Of a stretch of DNA of 64,000 bases, positions 12,401 to 24,167 are shown one piece after another. Under the pieces are notes generated by a model that was given only the letters and a program-made list of their open reading frames with translations, had not been told where the DNA came from and made no database searches. The position numbers were made by a program, and so were the translations under genes. Each line of letters begins with the position of its first letter. Within the stretch, counting starts at the first letter, position 1. Source of the DNA: Axinella damicornis (taxonomy: Eukaryota; Porifera; Demospongiae; Axinellida; Axinellidae); contig OZ007507.1 of assembly GCA_963931865.1 (NCBI GenBank), positions 14,814,450-14,878,449 on the forward strand, given 5' to 3'.

Positions 12401-14608
12401 TTCCTTACTTTTTGCCGTTCTGGTATCCCTACATCCTGTTACATTTTAAATGTTTTTTATTACTTGTAATACTATTGTCCCTGTCAGTATTGAGTATTAA
12501 AAACCCTATTACACAGCTCTACCAATGAAACCTCTGTGCATAGGATCAGCACCTTTTAGCTAGTCAGAGGTCAACCCATTGAAACCCACCCATCACACAA
12601 TATCCCACTCTTCCTGCTTACTCAGAGCCCATCTAATAACATTGCAAGGAGTGAATTCAGAAGTTGAAAGACTCATAACATGAAAATTCACCTGTTAAAG
12701 GGTTAAGACTGTCATGATGGATGAACTTACATATGCACACAAAAGTGGCAGGGTCAGGGTTCCACATTCCATCTGACGAGCACATTGACGTCATGTTCCC
12801 AGCTGGGACGTATGATGTGTTACAACTGAAGAATATCTCGGAACCCTGCTGTGTGCCTTGAGAGATATCCAGGGATTGAACTGAACCATTCTCAGGACGG
12901 GAGGGTACCCCACAGCCAACTGGAGAGAGGGAGAATAGACTAGTCATGACCAACTTAATGGCAATAATGTACTGCACATCAACAAACCGGTTAACTAATG
13001 TCCACAATGCTGCAATTATACATCACATCACAGGAACTACAATAGTAGCTGAAATGAATGAAGAGCTTTTGGAATTCCATTCCACAGGATTGTTCCTTAT
13101 AGCAACAGTTACTGCGTATATAGAGCTAGAATGAGAAAACACATACTGACCATATATACATACACATGCATATGTTGCCATAGTACCTATGGCTGAAATG
13201 GTCTCCATGACAGCACTGTTGCTCCCATTGCAGTTAGTAGCCACAATGCTGACAGTGTGTTCCACATTGTAAGGTATAGTGACCATAGCGCTTGTTGCAG
13301 TGGTTGTGAGTGGAACAAGTCCTGGACTGACAGTGATGGTGTAGTTGACAACTGGAGCCCCACTATCATCTTGTGGGGGCTGCCACAGCACTCTAATCGT
13401 AACATTGTCTCGATCATACTCCTGAACACTGTAGGAGGGAGTCTGAAACAGAACAGGGGAGGGTAGACCTGTATGGGGAAAAGTGCAACAATAAAACACT
13501 AGTCTTATATCCAGAATGCAGAAATTTTGAAGATGGAGTACAATTGTTCAGTAACATACCAGCGACAGTGCATGATTGTACTGGTTGCTGAAAGTATCTC
13601 AGTCGTAGTGGTACCCCTGCACTGCACCACTGTCCCATTCAGCCTGGCTGTAGCTGTGACTGCTAGGGTGGAAATCATGTCTGCCACATCAGTCATAATA
13701 TTACCAATACTTATGAGGGTAGCTTGAAAGCCAGCACAATCCTGCATTGCAATTGAGCGATCAATGCAGTTCACCGTCTGTCCAATCCGTGCTGTATCTG
13801 TGCTGGAGTATATGATGACATTACTCTGAGTACCGTCATCCTCAAGGAACGGCTCAGCAATCCACCGAAGAATGCCAACTCCAATTCCAGTGCAGGTATA
13901 AGTCACCACCTCCCCTGGACAGGCCCGCCTCCCATCCACACTGGAGGTCAGGGTGACGGTGGCTAACGGTTATGAAGGAATAGAGCATAGTATATACCAC
14001 TATGATTAGCTACATATCTGAAGTGCATGTCTTGTGAAGTGTTATTGCAAGAATGCATGAGTCCTGGAATTCTTGTTGCCTTGTCTGGAGTAACTAGCTA
14101 CTATAGGGATGAACATTTATGCAGGATTGCTATCCACCATCAACTTGCAATTCTGCAATGCTGGTTGTGCATGTACCTTGTGAGTGTCAATCCTTAATGT
14201 TTATCGTCACTTAGCAGTTGCAAGGGCGATTCTCAGCACTAGCTTGAGCTATATCAAGGATCAATCAAAGTCCATGCACACATGCACATGTACATGAACA
14301 GGTTGCATGGTAGTGACTATACCCTATGCATACTATATATAGCTATGATAACGACAAGGAGTTCGAAACGTAGCTAATTGTACGCAGAGGAGGCTAACAG
14401 CAAGACTTAGGTCTATTGCAGGCATGCAGTAAATTGATTGCTTCTGTGCGCACTGTATATTTGCTATAGTTTTGAATAACCCCCAGGCTCTTATGCCTAC
14501 ACATAGCTACAAACTACACCATGCAAGACCTGCTACCTTACCTCGGGTGTCCATGAATTGGTTCACGATGACAGGAAAAAGTACAAGAAGTAATTGTCGT
14601 GCGACCAT
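9410..14608 (-). CDS. Paralogue C: Ig/FN3/5xCCP receptor, Ig exon frame in doubt
   Basis: Exons are 14542-14608 signal peptide; 13560-13962 Ig-like; 13187-13468 FN3; 12731-12919 CCP1; 11665-11844 CCP2; 10942-11136 CCP3; 10604-10822 CCP4 with a short TTTVPIP stalk; 9826-10005 CCP5; 9410-9684 membrane and tail ending at a TAA. CCP1 is of the VGCGVPSRPENG type shared with F and G, and the Ig domain is the WIAEPF type. The Ig exon measures 403 nt with the expected GTATGT donor, which is not 3n. Compared with F and G it has four extra bases (CATG, 13571-13574). Either a weaker donor a few bases upstream restores phase 1, or the copy is frameshifted. The tail has YEDI and IAYGPL. The closest copy is F. 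A second possible first exon lies at 15716-15782. Confidence 0.75.
12308..12455. repeat. Interspersed repeat, copy in C intron
   Basis: This stretch (ATATCTTTTTTCATTATAC... to ...CATCCTGTTACATTT) is found again in opposite orientation in the intron of H at about 50572-50715, including the GAAGAAGATCTCTGTAGGGG core and the CGGTTTTGGTATCCCTA-like end. It does not code. It is a small transposable-element relic of unknown class. Confidence 0.6.
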
Positions 14609-14839
14609 TCTGGGGGTTCAGTGGAAGGTTCTACCAATTCAGAGACACTAAAAGGCACAGCAGAAATAGTTCACTCAACAGTCCTTAAAATATTAATGGC
14701 ACCATGCCACCTGTTGATTTGCATGTGTGCATGGACTTCGCTCCTTGATAGCTCAAACTAGTGCTGAAAATCCACCCTTGCAACTGCTCACAGCATTAGC
14801 ATATTAACAGACAAGGAGTACGTAATGCCCTGACTTTGG

Positions 14840-15554
14840 CAGGCCTGCCAACCTCAGAAGTTTAAAAACCTTGAGACATAGCATGCGGGTATTTCAATAA
14901 GACAAAAATGCACAAACTGTAGCTATAAGTTCCAAGTTGCCATAATATTATTTTACCTATACAATAGTGTTTTGTTGCACTTTTGCTGTGCATGAATCGG
15001 TATTTGCCGGTCTCTAGCTATCAAATGACAAGGCTCCATTTGAATCAAGACTTGATCGATGGGGCATTCTGTTCAATTCGTAAAAAAAAAAAAAAACTGC
15101 CGTCGATTGCTATGAGGGAATACCAAAACCATCTGGCAACACTTGACGTGAACTGTGAAAGGTAAGCCCATATGGCATCCATTCAGTGGTATTGCTTTTT
15201 AGTTACAATCTGTGCCTTCTTCACATATTAGACTTGATGCAGGGCTGCAGTCACTCGAGTACTCACCATTGCAAAATTGCGCACGCATGCGCATAATCTC
15301 GCCTGGTCTCATGCCCAGGCTTGCATGTGAACGAGGCTGTCAAACACTAGTCTCGTTCCCAGAGGGTCTGGGCACGAGACTAGTCGAATACTCGTTCCAA
15401 CGGCTGATCGGTAGTCTGCGGGTATATAATTTGTGTCCAAGCTCTAGTCTCGATCTCAGCATTTCCGTGAGTTTGAGCTGGCTAACCGTGAGAGCGTGAG
15501 ATCAACACTGAATCCGTGAGACTCACGGATTTTCCGTGAGAGTTGGCAGGCCTG
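14840..15554. mobile_element. Inverted-repeat element with CAGGCCTGCCAAC ends
   Basis: Terminal inverted repeats CAGGCCTGCCAAC and GTTGGCAGGCCTG bound 715 bp, flanked by CTTTGG (14834-14839 and 15555-15560). The F copy shows the uninterrupted site CTGACTTTGGTCTATTGC near 40329. Inside are repeats of the word TCCGTGAG near 15465-15540 and a CTCGTTCCCAGA hairpin near 15352. No transposase frame is visible. Confidence 0.7.
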
Positions 15555-15715
15555 CTTTGGTCTATTGCAGGCATGCAGTAAATTGATTGCTTCTGTGCAC
15601 CCTAGCTATATGCTTAGTAGCTACAGTTATGAATGAACAAGACAACCCCCAGCACTTACCAGGTTCTTATTGCCACACAATTACAAAACTACACCTGCAA
15701 GACCTTCTAAGTTAC

Positions 15716-15782
15716 CTCGGGTGTCCATGAATTGGTTGATGATGACAGGAAAAAGCACAAGAAGCACCCGCCGTATGACCAT
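15716..15782 (-). CDS. Second (orphan) signal-peptide exon upstream of C
   Basis: A 67-nt exon encodes MVIRRVLLVLFPVIINQFMD followed by TR and the first base of a glycine codon. It has an intact GT donor (GTAACTT) and the same length and phase as the C first exon at 14542-14608. Surrounding sequence on both sides is also duplicated: the block TCTATTGCAGGCATGCAGTA occurs before both exons. Gene F has only one such exon, and its surroundings match this outer copy. It could serve as an alternative first exon and promoter for C, or be an unused relic. Confidence 0.7.
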
Positions 15783-16300
15783 TCTGGGGGTCAGTGGAAG
15801 GTTCTGCCAATTCAGGGACACTAAAAGTAAAAGGCACAGCAGAAATAGTTCTCTCAACAGTACCAGCTAGTAGTTTAACAGTCACACAGTCCGACTGACA
15901 AGAGACTGTATAAGGGTCCTCCTCCCTTAGCTGTAGACTTTTTTGAAGCGTTTTAGTAGCTCATAGCTAATTCAGGCAAGTGGACTAATGCCATTTCGTT
16001 GTAGCTATCATAACTATGTACCCATGTAGCTACACTTTATTTGCCATTTCTGCCACCATACTGACTCACAAATCTCTCAGGAGAATCTCAACCGCGTGAG
16101 GAACAATCCCAAAAGTCCTTTTTGCTTGCTATTGGCAACTAGCTAGCTACCACACTCCCACCAGATCTTGAAATTTGAATGATGATACGTAGTATTGACA
16201 ACCCATAGACGAGCATCTGATAAACACAGGCTATCACTGAGAGTAGTGCTGCCCTTTGAATATTTCTGTCACTGTACAAACAAAGTAGTAATTAGGTTGT

Positions 16301-16602
16301 GGTGGGTGTAGCCTCGTTCTGAGGTGGGTGTAGCCTCATTCCGAGGTGGGTGTAGCCTCATTCCGAGGTGGGTGTAGCCTCATTCCGAGGTGGATGTAGC
16401 CTCATTCCGAGGTGGGTGTAGCCTCATTCTGAGGTGTAGCCTCATTCTGAGGTGTAGCCTCATTCCGAGGTGGGTGTAGCCTCATTCCGAGGTGGGTGTA
16501 GCCTCATTCCGAGGTGAGTGTAGCCTCATTCCGAGGTGGGTGTAGCCTCATTCCGAGGTGGGTGTAGCCTCATTCCGAGGTGGGTGTAGCTTCATTCCAA
16601 GG
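16301..16602. repeat. 22-bp satellite, about 14 units
   Basis: The tandem unit is GGTGGGTGTAGCCTCATTCC plus GA, with point variants (CGTT, TTCTGA) and two shortened units. It stops at GGTGTAGCTTCATTCCAAGG. The same unit forms the array at 41041-41663. A single unexpanded unit lies at about 47965-47990. It has no spacer-repeat structure, so it is not a CRISPR. Confidence 0.95.
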
Positions 16603-17152
16603 TAAGGGCCATAATGATTGTGAATGGAACTTGCATTTAGCAAACTTACATTCACCGCTTGAGCTTCAGACGTGTATTCAGTAATCCATGGTCCAGTCCA
16701 GTCCACGTACTGATTTCAGATGCCTAGCACTGAGATGGACTGCTCCTCTCCAGCAGCTGCCAGTAGCTATAGATTTCCAAGTTTAGAGTTACCTTAAAAG
16801 CAGTTTCTCAATCACATAGCTATCTAAGACAGCTTATGAAGATAAGTCAGACTGGCTGCATAGTTGACTACATAATGCATGGTACCTCCACACTGCTGAA
16901 CAGTGAAGGTGCACACATGCATGTAGTTGTGCTTCACATGCATGACCATGATGGGTAGCTAACTGTCTACAAGGTGTTACTATATTATGCAGTTGTCCCT
17001 GTTATTCAATTCTTCACTCTTATCAATGACATCACTAGTGTTATCTGCCAAAGTGAGGTAGAAGGCAAGGATAAAACCTGGTATAGAAGAACACCCACCA
17101 GCAAAATAATTATCCCTTCTGTGACGAGGTATGCAATACAATACATATTCAG

Positions 17153-20100
17153 TTAGTTTTGGACTGGTCCATATGCAATGTTCTCCCTCAGTTCAATGTG
17201 AGCGGGATCAACAGTTCCCTTCTGTGCAACAATGTCCTCATACAATGGAACTGGCTGTTGCTTCTGCTGTTTGCGGGCTATTGCCAGGGAGTAGAACTTC
17301 TGACATTTCTTCCTCACAGCACAGTAGTGCATCACAGCACCGATCACTGCTCCAGTGATGAATGAAACAGCAATGCAGACGACTGCTGTAATAGCAACAC
17401 TGGTGGAACATGAGCCAGAGGTGCTTCCTGCATTGACAGAATGTATTGACCGAATGCATTGATCCCATCAATTGATGCATTATTTTACTAGTGAAGCATG
17501 TACTGACTATGGACTGTCTCAAACATTGGAGCTAGAGCATTAGGAAGTTTCTACCTCCCAGTTAGGAGAGTTACTAGCTATACTATTCTCTCTACCTGTT
17601 GGTGTTGGCACTGGTACTGGTGTTGACACTGGCATCGTTGTGGTCACCATCCTGCACACCACCTGGGAGGGGTCTGGGCTCCACCTCCCACTCTCCATAC
17701 ACACAGCACTCGAGCTTGATGGAGCAAACCCTGACTGCTGACACTGGTAGAATATCACTGAGCCCACTATAGTACTGCTATACTGCACAATCACCTCACT
17801 AGATGCATTGCTTGGAACTCCACAGTCAACATCACTAGCTGCATGGAAACAACCAATGAGTCCAGAGGTCCTTAGTCAAGTGAGGCATGAAGCAATGGCT
17901 TATACATGTGAAGTAATTAAATAATCTGATACCTCCAGTTCAATCATCTCACCATTACACATGAGAGTGGCAGGATCTGGGGTCCAGGTACCATCCACTG
18001 CTACTCCATCTGATGTACAATTTGCCCTCATCCTCCCAGCTGGAACAAACCCTGGGGCACACATGAAGAATATCTCTGCACCACCCAGTGTGCTTTGGTG
18101 TGGCTCAGTAAATCCATTCCGAGGCCCAGCGGGCATCCCACAGTTGACTGGAAGGAAGTGATGGCAGTGGCAAATTTACACATTGCAATACATTATAATA
18201 ACTGAGGGGTGGATGGTATTCAAGACCATGCACTCACACCGTGTTCTGAAAGTTATAAAGTTCATGTGGATGGAATGAGGGGATCTTGCTGGAATGTACC
18301 AGTGGAGAGCAAGGAGCCCTCATCCTCCCAGCTGGAACAAACCCTGGGGCACACATGAAGAATATCTCTGCACTACCCAGTGTGCTTTGGTGTGGCTCAA
18401 TGAAGCCATTCCGAGGACCAGTGGGCATCCCACAGTCGACTGGAAGGAAGTGATGGCAGTGGCAAACTAAGAGGGATACTAATTATTGATATGATCGATT
18501 GGTGGATGTAATCTTGTTGCCAGACACCCATGCTATGGGTAGGGAATCCAGATGGTATTCAAGAGCATTCACTCAAACCGTGTTCTTATAGCTATAGCTC
18601 ATATAAAGTGATCGGTACTGGAATGTGCAAGCATATAGCCACCCTTCACATACACTGCCTACATGGGGTATAGTTCTAAATTTGATCTATTTCAAAAACT
18701 AGAGGTGTTCATAGAACACATACCCCACGCTGAATGTCTACAGGATACAGTGAAATGAAGCGCCTTTGACTTCAGTCAGGTAAACGCGTAGAACAGTTTT
18801 TGCTATTTGCTATTGTTTAACTCCCTTTCGATGGTTTATGAGGGTCTATGTGGCGAGATTCCAATTTTTTTTCAGACAGACAGACAGACGACTGACTGAC
18901 AGACGGACAAAACCGATTGCTTAACCCCGCTTCGCGCATGATCGTGCGGGGTAATTACCTGTATTTGCGTACATGTAGTAGTCACTAGTCAGAAGTTATC
19001 TATAGCTATTACATTAAAATTGTTGACGTCATTTGACAGAAAAGAGTTAGGAGGTGAAGATGCTACATGAGGGCTCCTGATAGGAAATTAATTTTTGTAC
19101 TTTGCATGGAAACATTGCCTGCTGCACAGAATCTCATGTTTCAGTACCCCTAAACTGTACTTTTTTCCACTACCACTGATAAGGAGTGGTAAGACTGAAG
19201 ATGTAGAGGAGGATTTCACAGTGCAGGGATACCCCACCCTCAGTAACCCTTGCATGTTAGCTTCTCATGCCAGAACATGTTGCATGCGATGATCTTCATC
19301 AAAAATGCTATTGCGCAGGCACCTGACACACCAACATACCTACAGAACATCTTAAAACACCAGGGTTTGGACTCCATCCATTCACTGTGCACACAGACAC
19401 CATCCTCTCCTCAGGAACCAGACCTGGGTCACAGCTGTAGAACACCACTGAACCATCACTTGTGCTAGTGTAGATCTCCAGAGATCCTTTCCATGGGACA
19501 GCAGGTGGACCACAGTCAACTGGAGGTGAAGTGATATATTCAATTCCTTGTGCAGGTGAAATCAAACAGTTTGGTATCAATGCCATGCACTGAGAGGGTC
19601 AAGTGAAAGAGTTCCACTTAAAAAGCTGCTGATCAGCAAGCCCAGAAGCTGGAGAAAAAAAAATTGCTCATAATTATGTTATGTAAGTTGTACACTGGTA
19701 GTTTATCACTCTTCTCAACAATTATGGCATCTTACTTTCCGAACTTAGTCTACTGTCCCTGCAAATAAAATTTCTCTATGACAGACATGAGTCCCCAACT
19801 TATTTGACGTTATTTTGTGCCCTGTCTATCAGAGAACTAGGTAGCTAGACATGTGATATGAACCAGTAGCGTCAACCAAATTGTTACAGCTACATACCCT
19901 ACCTTGCATGGGAGGGATTAAATTCAGAAGTTACATGATCATGATGAGCAGAGGCTGTGCACAGCTAGATTATTATTGTGCCATTTATGAGTACTCTCCT
20001 GGTATAATATGAGGTCTCTCCTCCACTTGATATTCTGGTATTGACTCTATTTGAGTAATAGCCATGTGAAAAACTTGTTGCACAGTTCTACCAATGAAAC

Positions 20101-22801
20101 CGCTGTGCATAGGGTCAGCACCTAAGTCCTTTAATCAGAGAGAGTGAGGTCAGCTTAGTGAAACCCACCCACTTCTCAATGTCCCACTCTATCAGCTTGT
20201 TCAGAGCCTATATATCTAGTTACATTGCAGTAAGTGGATTCAGAATATGAAAGACACAAAACAAACTTCATCTGTCATCTGAAGGGTTTGAAGCTGGATG
20301 AACTTACATATGCACAAAAAAGTAGCAGGGTCAGGGTTCCACATTCCGTTTGATGCGCAAATTGACGCTATGTTGCCAGCTGGGACATATGATGTGTTAC
20401 AAGTGAAGAATATCTCGGAACCCTGCTGTGTGCCTTGAGAGATATCAAGAGATTGAACCCCATTCTAAGAAGTAAACTAGACTTTTCGTCTGGTCACTGT
20501 GTGTGTGCTAGCCACCACAATGGCTTTATATGCTGCCTAACACTGTATCCATAATTCTTCATATTTTACACCTGCATCCCAAGTGTATTGTGAGTATTTA
20601 CATAATGATCATGGGTATCATGGCATTTTCAGCCTTGAGAATATGCACATTAACTGATAGACGCGATGTTGTTCAATCATCTCACCATTACACATGAGAG
20701 TTGCAGGGTCTGGAGTCCAGGTACCGTCTACTGTTACTCCATCTGATGTACAAATTGCCCTCATCCTCCTAGCTGGAACAAACCCTGGGGCACACTTGAA
20801 GAATATCTGTGCACCACCCAGTGTGCTTTGGTACGGCTCAATGGAGCCATTCCGAGGGGCAGTGGGCATCCCACAGTCGACTACTGTAAGTGATGTGAAC
20901 AAGAAATTAAAGTGTTGAGGATAACAACAGATTACATCAGGTATGTTGGAATAGTTATAGTATTGGGAGAAACACGTCCACAGAATTGCTACGCACTTTA
21001 AAGCATTTCACAGCAGGATGAGTAATGGACCATAGGTGAAATAACATCCTAATGGTACCATCTAGTTGGTTTCTTCAGTTCCTGACAACGTACAGATTTC
21101 AATCTACAGAACAGAATTGATGAGAGCATTAAGTAGTTTAATAATGCTTCGAGGTTCACTAATGTCAAGGGTGTCTTCGAACATCATCAGATCTCAGAGA
21201 GTCAAATATAATTATACAAAAGTTGGCCTAGCTCAAAATGTCCTGTTAACCTGTCATACATTAGTATGTAGCTATGCCACTTACATGTGCACACATGAGT
21301 GGCAGGGTCAGGGTTCCACATCCCATCTGCTGCACATACAGCCATCATTGTTGCATTTGGAACAAATTGTGAGTTACATCTGAAGGATATTTCAGCACCC
21401 TCAGTTGTGTTTTGATATGTTTCAATGAAGCCATTCCCAGGAGTAGCCGGGTCACTGCAGTTGACTGCATGGAGAAAGGGTGGAGGATGTTGGCAATCAA
21501 GTCCTAGACCAGTTTTCCCCTCATAAATCACATGCTGAGACATTTTTTTGACAGGCGATCTTCCAGTTGAAGATTCGACTGCAAATTCCTTAATACTCAC
21601 AACATAAAAAGGTCCACTGTGCAATTAACTAGCCATAGAATGACCATTAAGTTCCTAATGGAGTATTATGGCATATCCATACTATAATGTACTATGTTCA
21701 CAATCAACACAGCAACTACGTAACTGATTCTGATGGTCTCCATGACAGAGCTGCTGCTCCCATTGCAGTTAGTGGCCACTATGCTGACAGTGTTGACCAC
21801 ATTGTAGGACACAGCTGGCAATAGGGCACTGGTTGAAGGGGTGGTGACTTGAGTGGAGCCTGGACTGACAGTGATGGTGTAGTTCACTGGAGCCCCACCA
21901 TCATCCTGTGTGGACTGCCACTGTACTGTAAGCATCACATTGTCCCGACCATATTGCCCGACAGTGTAGGAGGGTGCACGAGGAGGTGAGGGAAGACCTG
22001 TAAAGGGAAAAAGTGGAACCATGGCCAATTAAGATGCAAAACATGCAGTACTGACAAGTTGGCATACTCAGCAAGGCAGAAAAAGTAACTAGGCCTGTTA
22101 AGATATCCTAGGTCAAGTTTCTTATAGAAGTGTATGCAGCTGCTCTTCCAAACAATGTGCATTCAAGCAGATCATTTACACTGCTTGACCACTGTAGGTC
22201 CTCCAGCAGACATACAAATGGGTAAACAAAGTCACGTATCTATAAAGTATGAAACGTTAGAAGTGAAGCTACACAACATTTGTGGCTGTGGGTACATTCT
22301 TTGACCACCACAGTGGAGGAGGCACTGAGATGCAACTATGGTGACCAGAGCCTGGACAGGTGGGAGCACTTGAAGGCAGTTTCGTATTTAGCAATGCTGT
22401 TTATATATAAACTGTTATTTCCGACGTAGATTATATACACCTACGGGCACTCCTCTAAGCAGCATTGCTAAATACGAAACTGCCTTCAAGTGCTCCCACC
22501 TGTCCAGTCCCGTATTTACAGGTAGTTTTTCCCGTGAATGGCATCATCTAATTGCATGATTATTTGGAGCTAACAACTTATTAAGCTGCCAAAGGGCAGT
22601 CAGGCCTTCTGCACTTGCAGATTTTGATTGCTAACAGTACATGCAATCAAGCACAGCTAGCATGGTTATTTCCATGATAGCTGCAGAATCTGTTTCTCAG
22701 GCAAACAAAGCAAACGAATAGCTACTCATTTCGGCCAATTGTTGAAACATTACATTAATACAGCACCCATGATGTAGCATGCAGCCTGTGGCAGTTTGGA
22801 C

Positions 22802-22840
<39 letters not shown>

Positions 22841-23718
22841 AATTTGAAAGCCAACATCATGCTGGAGGCGCTTTTCTTTTCAGTCATCAGGAAGGGCTCT
22901 CATGGCATTTTGCACTTTCCACAGCTCTACTACTGCTTTCCTCTTCCATGACATCTTCTCAGCATTGTGGTGATTGAGCAATCAGCATGTAGCTATTATA
23001 GTAAACTAGGAATGCGCTAGTAAACTAGCAGATCCGCCACTGCTGTTTACTGTAAAAGTATTATACACACAGGATCTGTATGAATTCCAACACTATACAA
23101 GCCCCCAGTCACACCTGGCAACCAGAACTACTCACCTGCAACGTTGAGAGTCTGGGTTGCTGATGGTGTGGCAGTTGCAGTCACAGCACTGCACTGCACC
23201 ACTGCCCCACTGAGCTCAGCTCTGGAAGTGAACCTGAAGCTGGAGGTCATGTCTGCAAAGGTACCACTCATGTCGAGATTACTGATACTTGTGAGGGTGG
23301 CCTGATAGTCAAGGTCAGCACACTGCACGGTGGATGGACTGCAACTCTGACTGTTATCAGCGGGTGTAGTAGATAGAAACCGCACAGCAGTACCAGTAAG
23401 AACAGGAGCAGCAGTCCAAGTGATAGCACCTCCCTGAATTACAGTGCAGGTGTAGGTCACCACCATCCCAGGACACACAGCCTGCCTGCCATCCACACTT
23501 GAGGTCAGGGTGATGGTGGCTACAGGTATTAGTGAAGACTGGCAGTAAACATTGTTGACAAACACCTTGCATGGAATCTAGACTGATTCCCAAGGATACA
23601 CGCAATCTCTATCCATGCATTAACTTTAAATGTAGTAACCTGCCAATGTACCTCTAGTGTTCATGACCTGCCACAAGATGACCAGGAAAAGTACAAGAAG
23701 TGTCTGCCATGTGACCAT
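17153..23718 (-). CDS. Paralogue D: chimeric receptor at the duplication junction
   Basis: Usable exons are 23652-23718 signal peptide; 23136-23519 Ig-like; 21725-21997 FN3; 21285-21464 CCP1 (NCSDP type); 20686-20880 CCP3; 19340-19519 CCP2; 17953-18147 CCP3 again; 17596-17838 CCP4 with a TTTMPVSTPVPVPTPTG stalk; 17153-17427 membrane and tail (YEDI, IAYGPV). Together they make 1992 nt, about 663 residues, all in phase. The right half is A-like and the left half G-like, meeting near 20460. Two damaged CCP exons (18314-18439 and 20308-20462) are probably skipped. The A/B-type CCP2 has been deleted between 20880 and 21285, and there is no CCP5 next to the membrane exon. The gene still looks expressible, but its domain order (CCP1-3-2-3-4) is unique in the window. 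Confidence 0.72.
18314..18439 (-). pseudogene. Relic CCP3 exon in D
   Basis: The sequence repeats the first two-thirds of the neighbouring CCP3 exon: acceptor, VDCGMPTGPRNG, down to GRMRA. It then runs into unrelated sequence, so the last two cysteines are lost. No donor in the needed phase follows. It arose by partial tandem duplication of the exon and nearby intron (compare 18140-18300). Confidence 0.75.
18700..18952. mobile_element. TAGAGGTG...GCGGGGT element, short copy in D
   Basis: It is a 253-bp copy of the element at 7661-8746 with the same first and last bases. It lies in the intron between CCP2 and the CCP3 relic. The matching intron of G holds the same copy at 43462-43710, so insertion predates the segmental duplication. 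Confidence 0.7.
20308..20462 (-). pseudogene. Truncated CCP1 exon at the D fusion point
   Basis: The donor side and the last part of a G-type CCP1 (LDISQGTQQGSE through the last cysteine) are present. The sequence departs from the C, F and G copies at the codons before LDIS, near 20460. The only nearby AG gives the wrong phase. To the right the sequence continues as the intron upstream of an A/E-type CCP3. This marks the recombination junction. Confidence 0.8.
22086..22352. mobile_element. Partial, reversed copy of the F-intron element
   Basis: The stretch from AGTAACTAGGCCTGTTAAG to GGTGACCAGAGCCTGG matches, reversed, about 39745-40015 inside the element at 39701-40151 of gene F. It keeps none of that element's CACTGTAAAA ends, so it is a fragment. 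It lies in the Ig-FN3 intron of D and runs directly into the hairpin at 22350-22508. Confidence 0.65.
22350..22508. repeat. Long hairpin in D intron
   Basis: Two arms of about 50 bp (22350-22402 and 22456-22508) are almost perfect reverse complements: TGGACAGGTGGGAGCACTTG pairs with CAAGTGCTCCCACCTGTCCA. The loop is about 53 bp. The RNA would form a strong stem. It probably comes from a foldback transposon. Confidence 0.8.
22804..22839. repeat. Poly-G tract in D intron
   Basis: About 36 consecutive G residues lie at the same intron place as the 32-G run of gene B. Confidence 0.9.
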
Positions 23719-23872
23719 TCTGAGGTTCTGGCAGTTGGAGATTCTGCCTACAGTCAGGACACAGTAAGGCACAAACATGAACAGAAGTAGCTGTATAGCT
23801 CTTCTGGGATGATTTCCATAATGTTAAAACAGTCAGTCACTGATAAAAGCCTCTAGCTAAGTGGCTACGGAG

Positions 23873-24167
23873 CAATGTTGTTTTAGTTATCTGAAACTGA
23901 AATAGTTTAGTTTTTGGTTTTAATTAGGTAGAAGTCGCATTGTTTAGTTTAGTGTTAGTTTTAATTACTAAATCTCAAAAGGGTTAGTAAAGGCTCTTTT
24001 AGTTTTAGTAAACACCATTTTTGGGTGATTTTAATATTAGTTTAGTTGTAGTTTTAATTAACAGACTGAGACAGTCCTCATTTTAGTTTTAGTTTTAATT
24101 ACTAAAGTGAAATATGCCATACTAAAATGCATTATAGTTTTAGTTTTAGTTAACTAAAACAACATTG
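23873..24167. mobile_element. MITE with CAATGTTGTTTTAGTTA ends
   Basis: Perfect 17-bp terminal inverted repeats bound 295 bp of TTAGTTTTAGTT-rich sequence. An exact 8-bp duplication, CTACGGAG, flanks it (23865-23872 and 24168-24175). The upstream region of A shows the empty site as GGCTATGGAGTTTTG near 1727-1741. An 8-bp duplication suggests mobilisation by a hAT-type transposase. No coding capacity. Confidence 0.9.

Larger units (their letters stand above)
14609..17152. other. Spacer between C and D
   Basis: It contains an inverted-repeat insertion (14840-15554), a second complete signal-peptide exon (15716-15782) and a 22-bp satellite (16301-16602). The region right of about 15555 matches the F-G spacer (40335-42205) closely. 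No other coding signal was found. Confidence 0.7.

Noticed and set aside
16301..16602. Regular repeat that might be read as a CRISPR array
   Set aside because: Units are directly adjacent with no unique spacers, and the genome is eukaryotic.
17100..17365. Overlapping plus-strand frames at the D membrane exon
   Set aside because: Antisense to the real exon, same situation as in the other copies.
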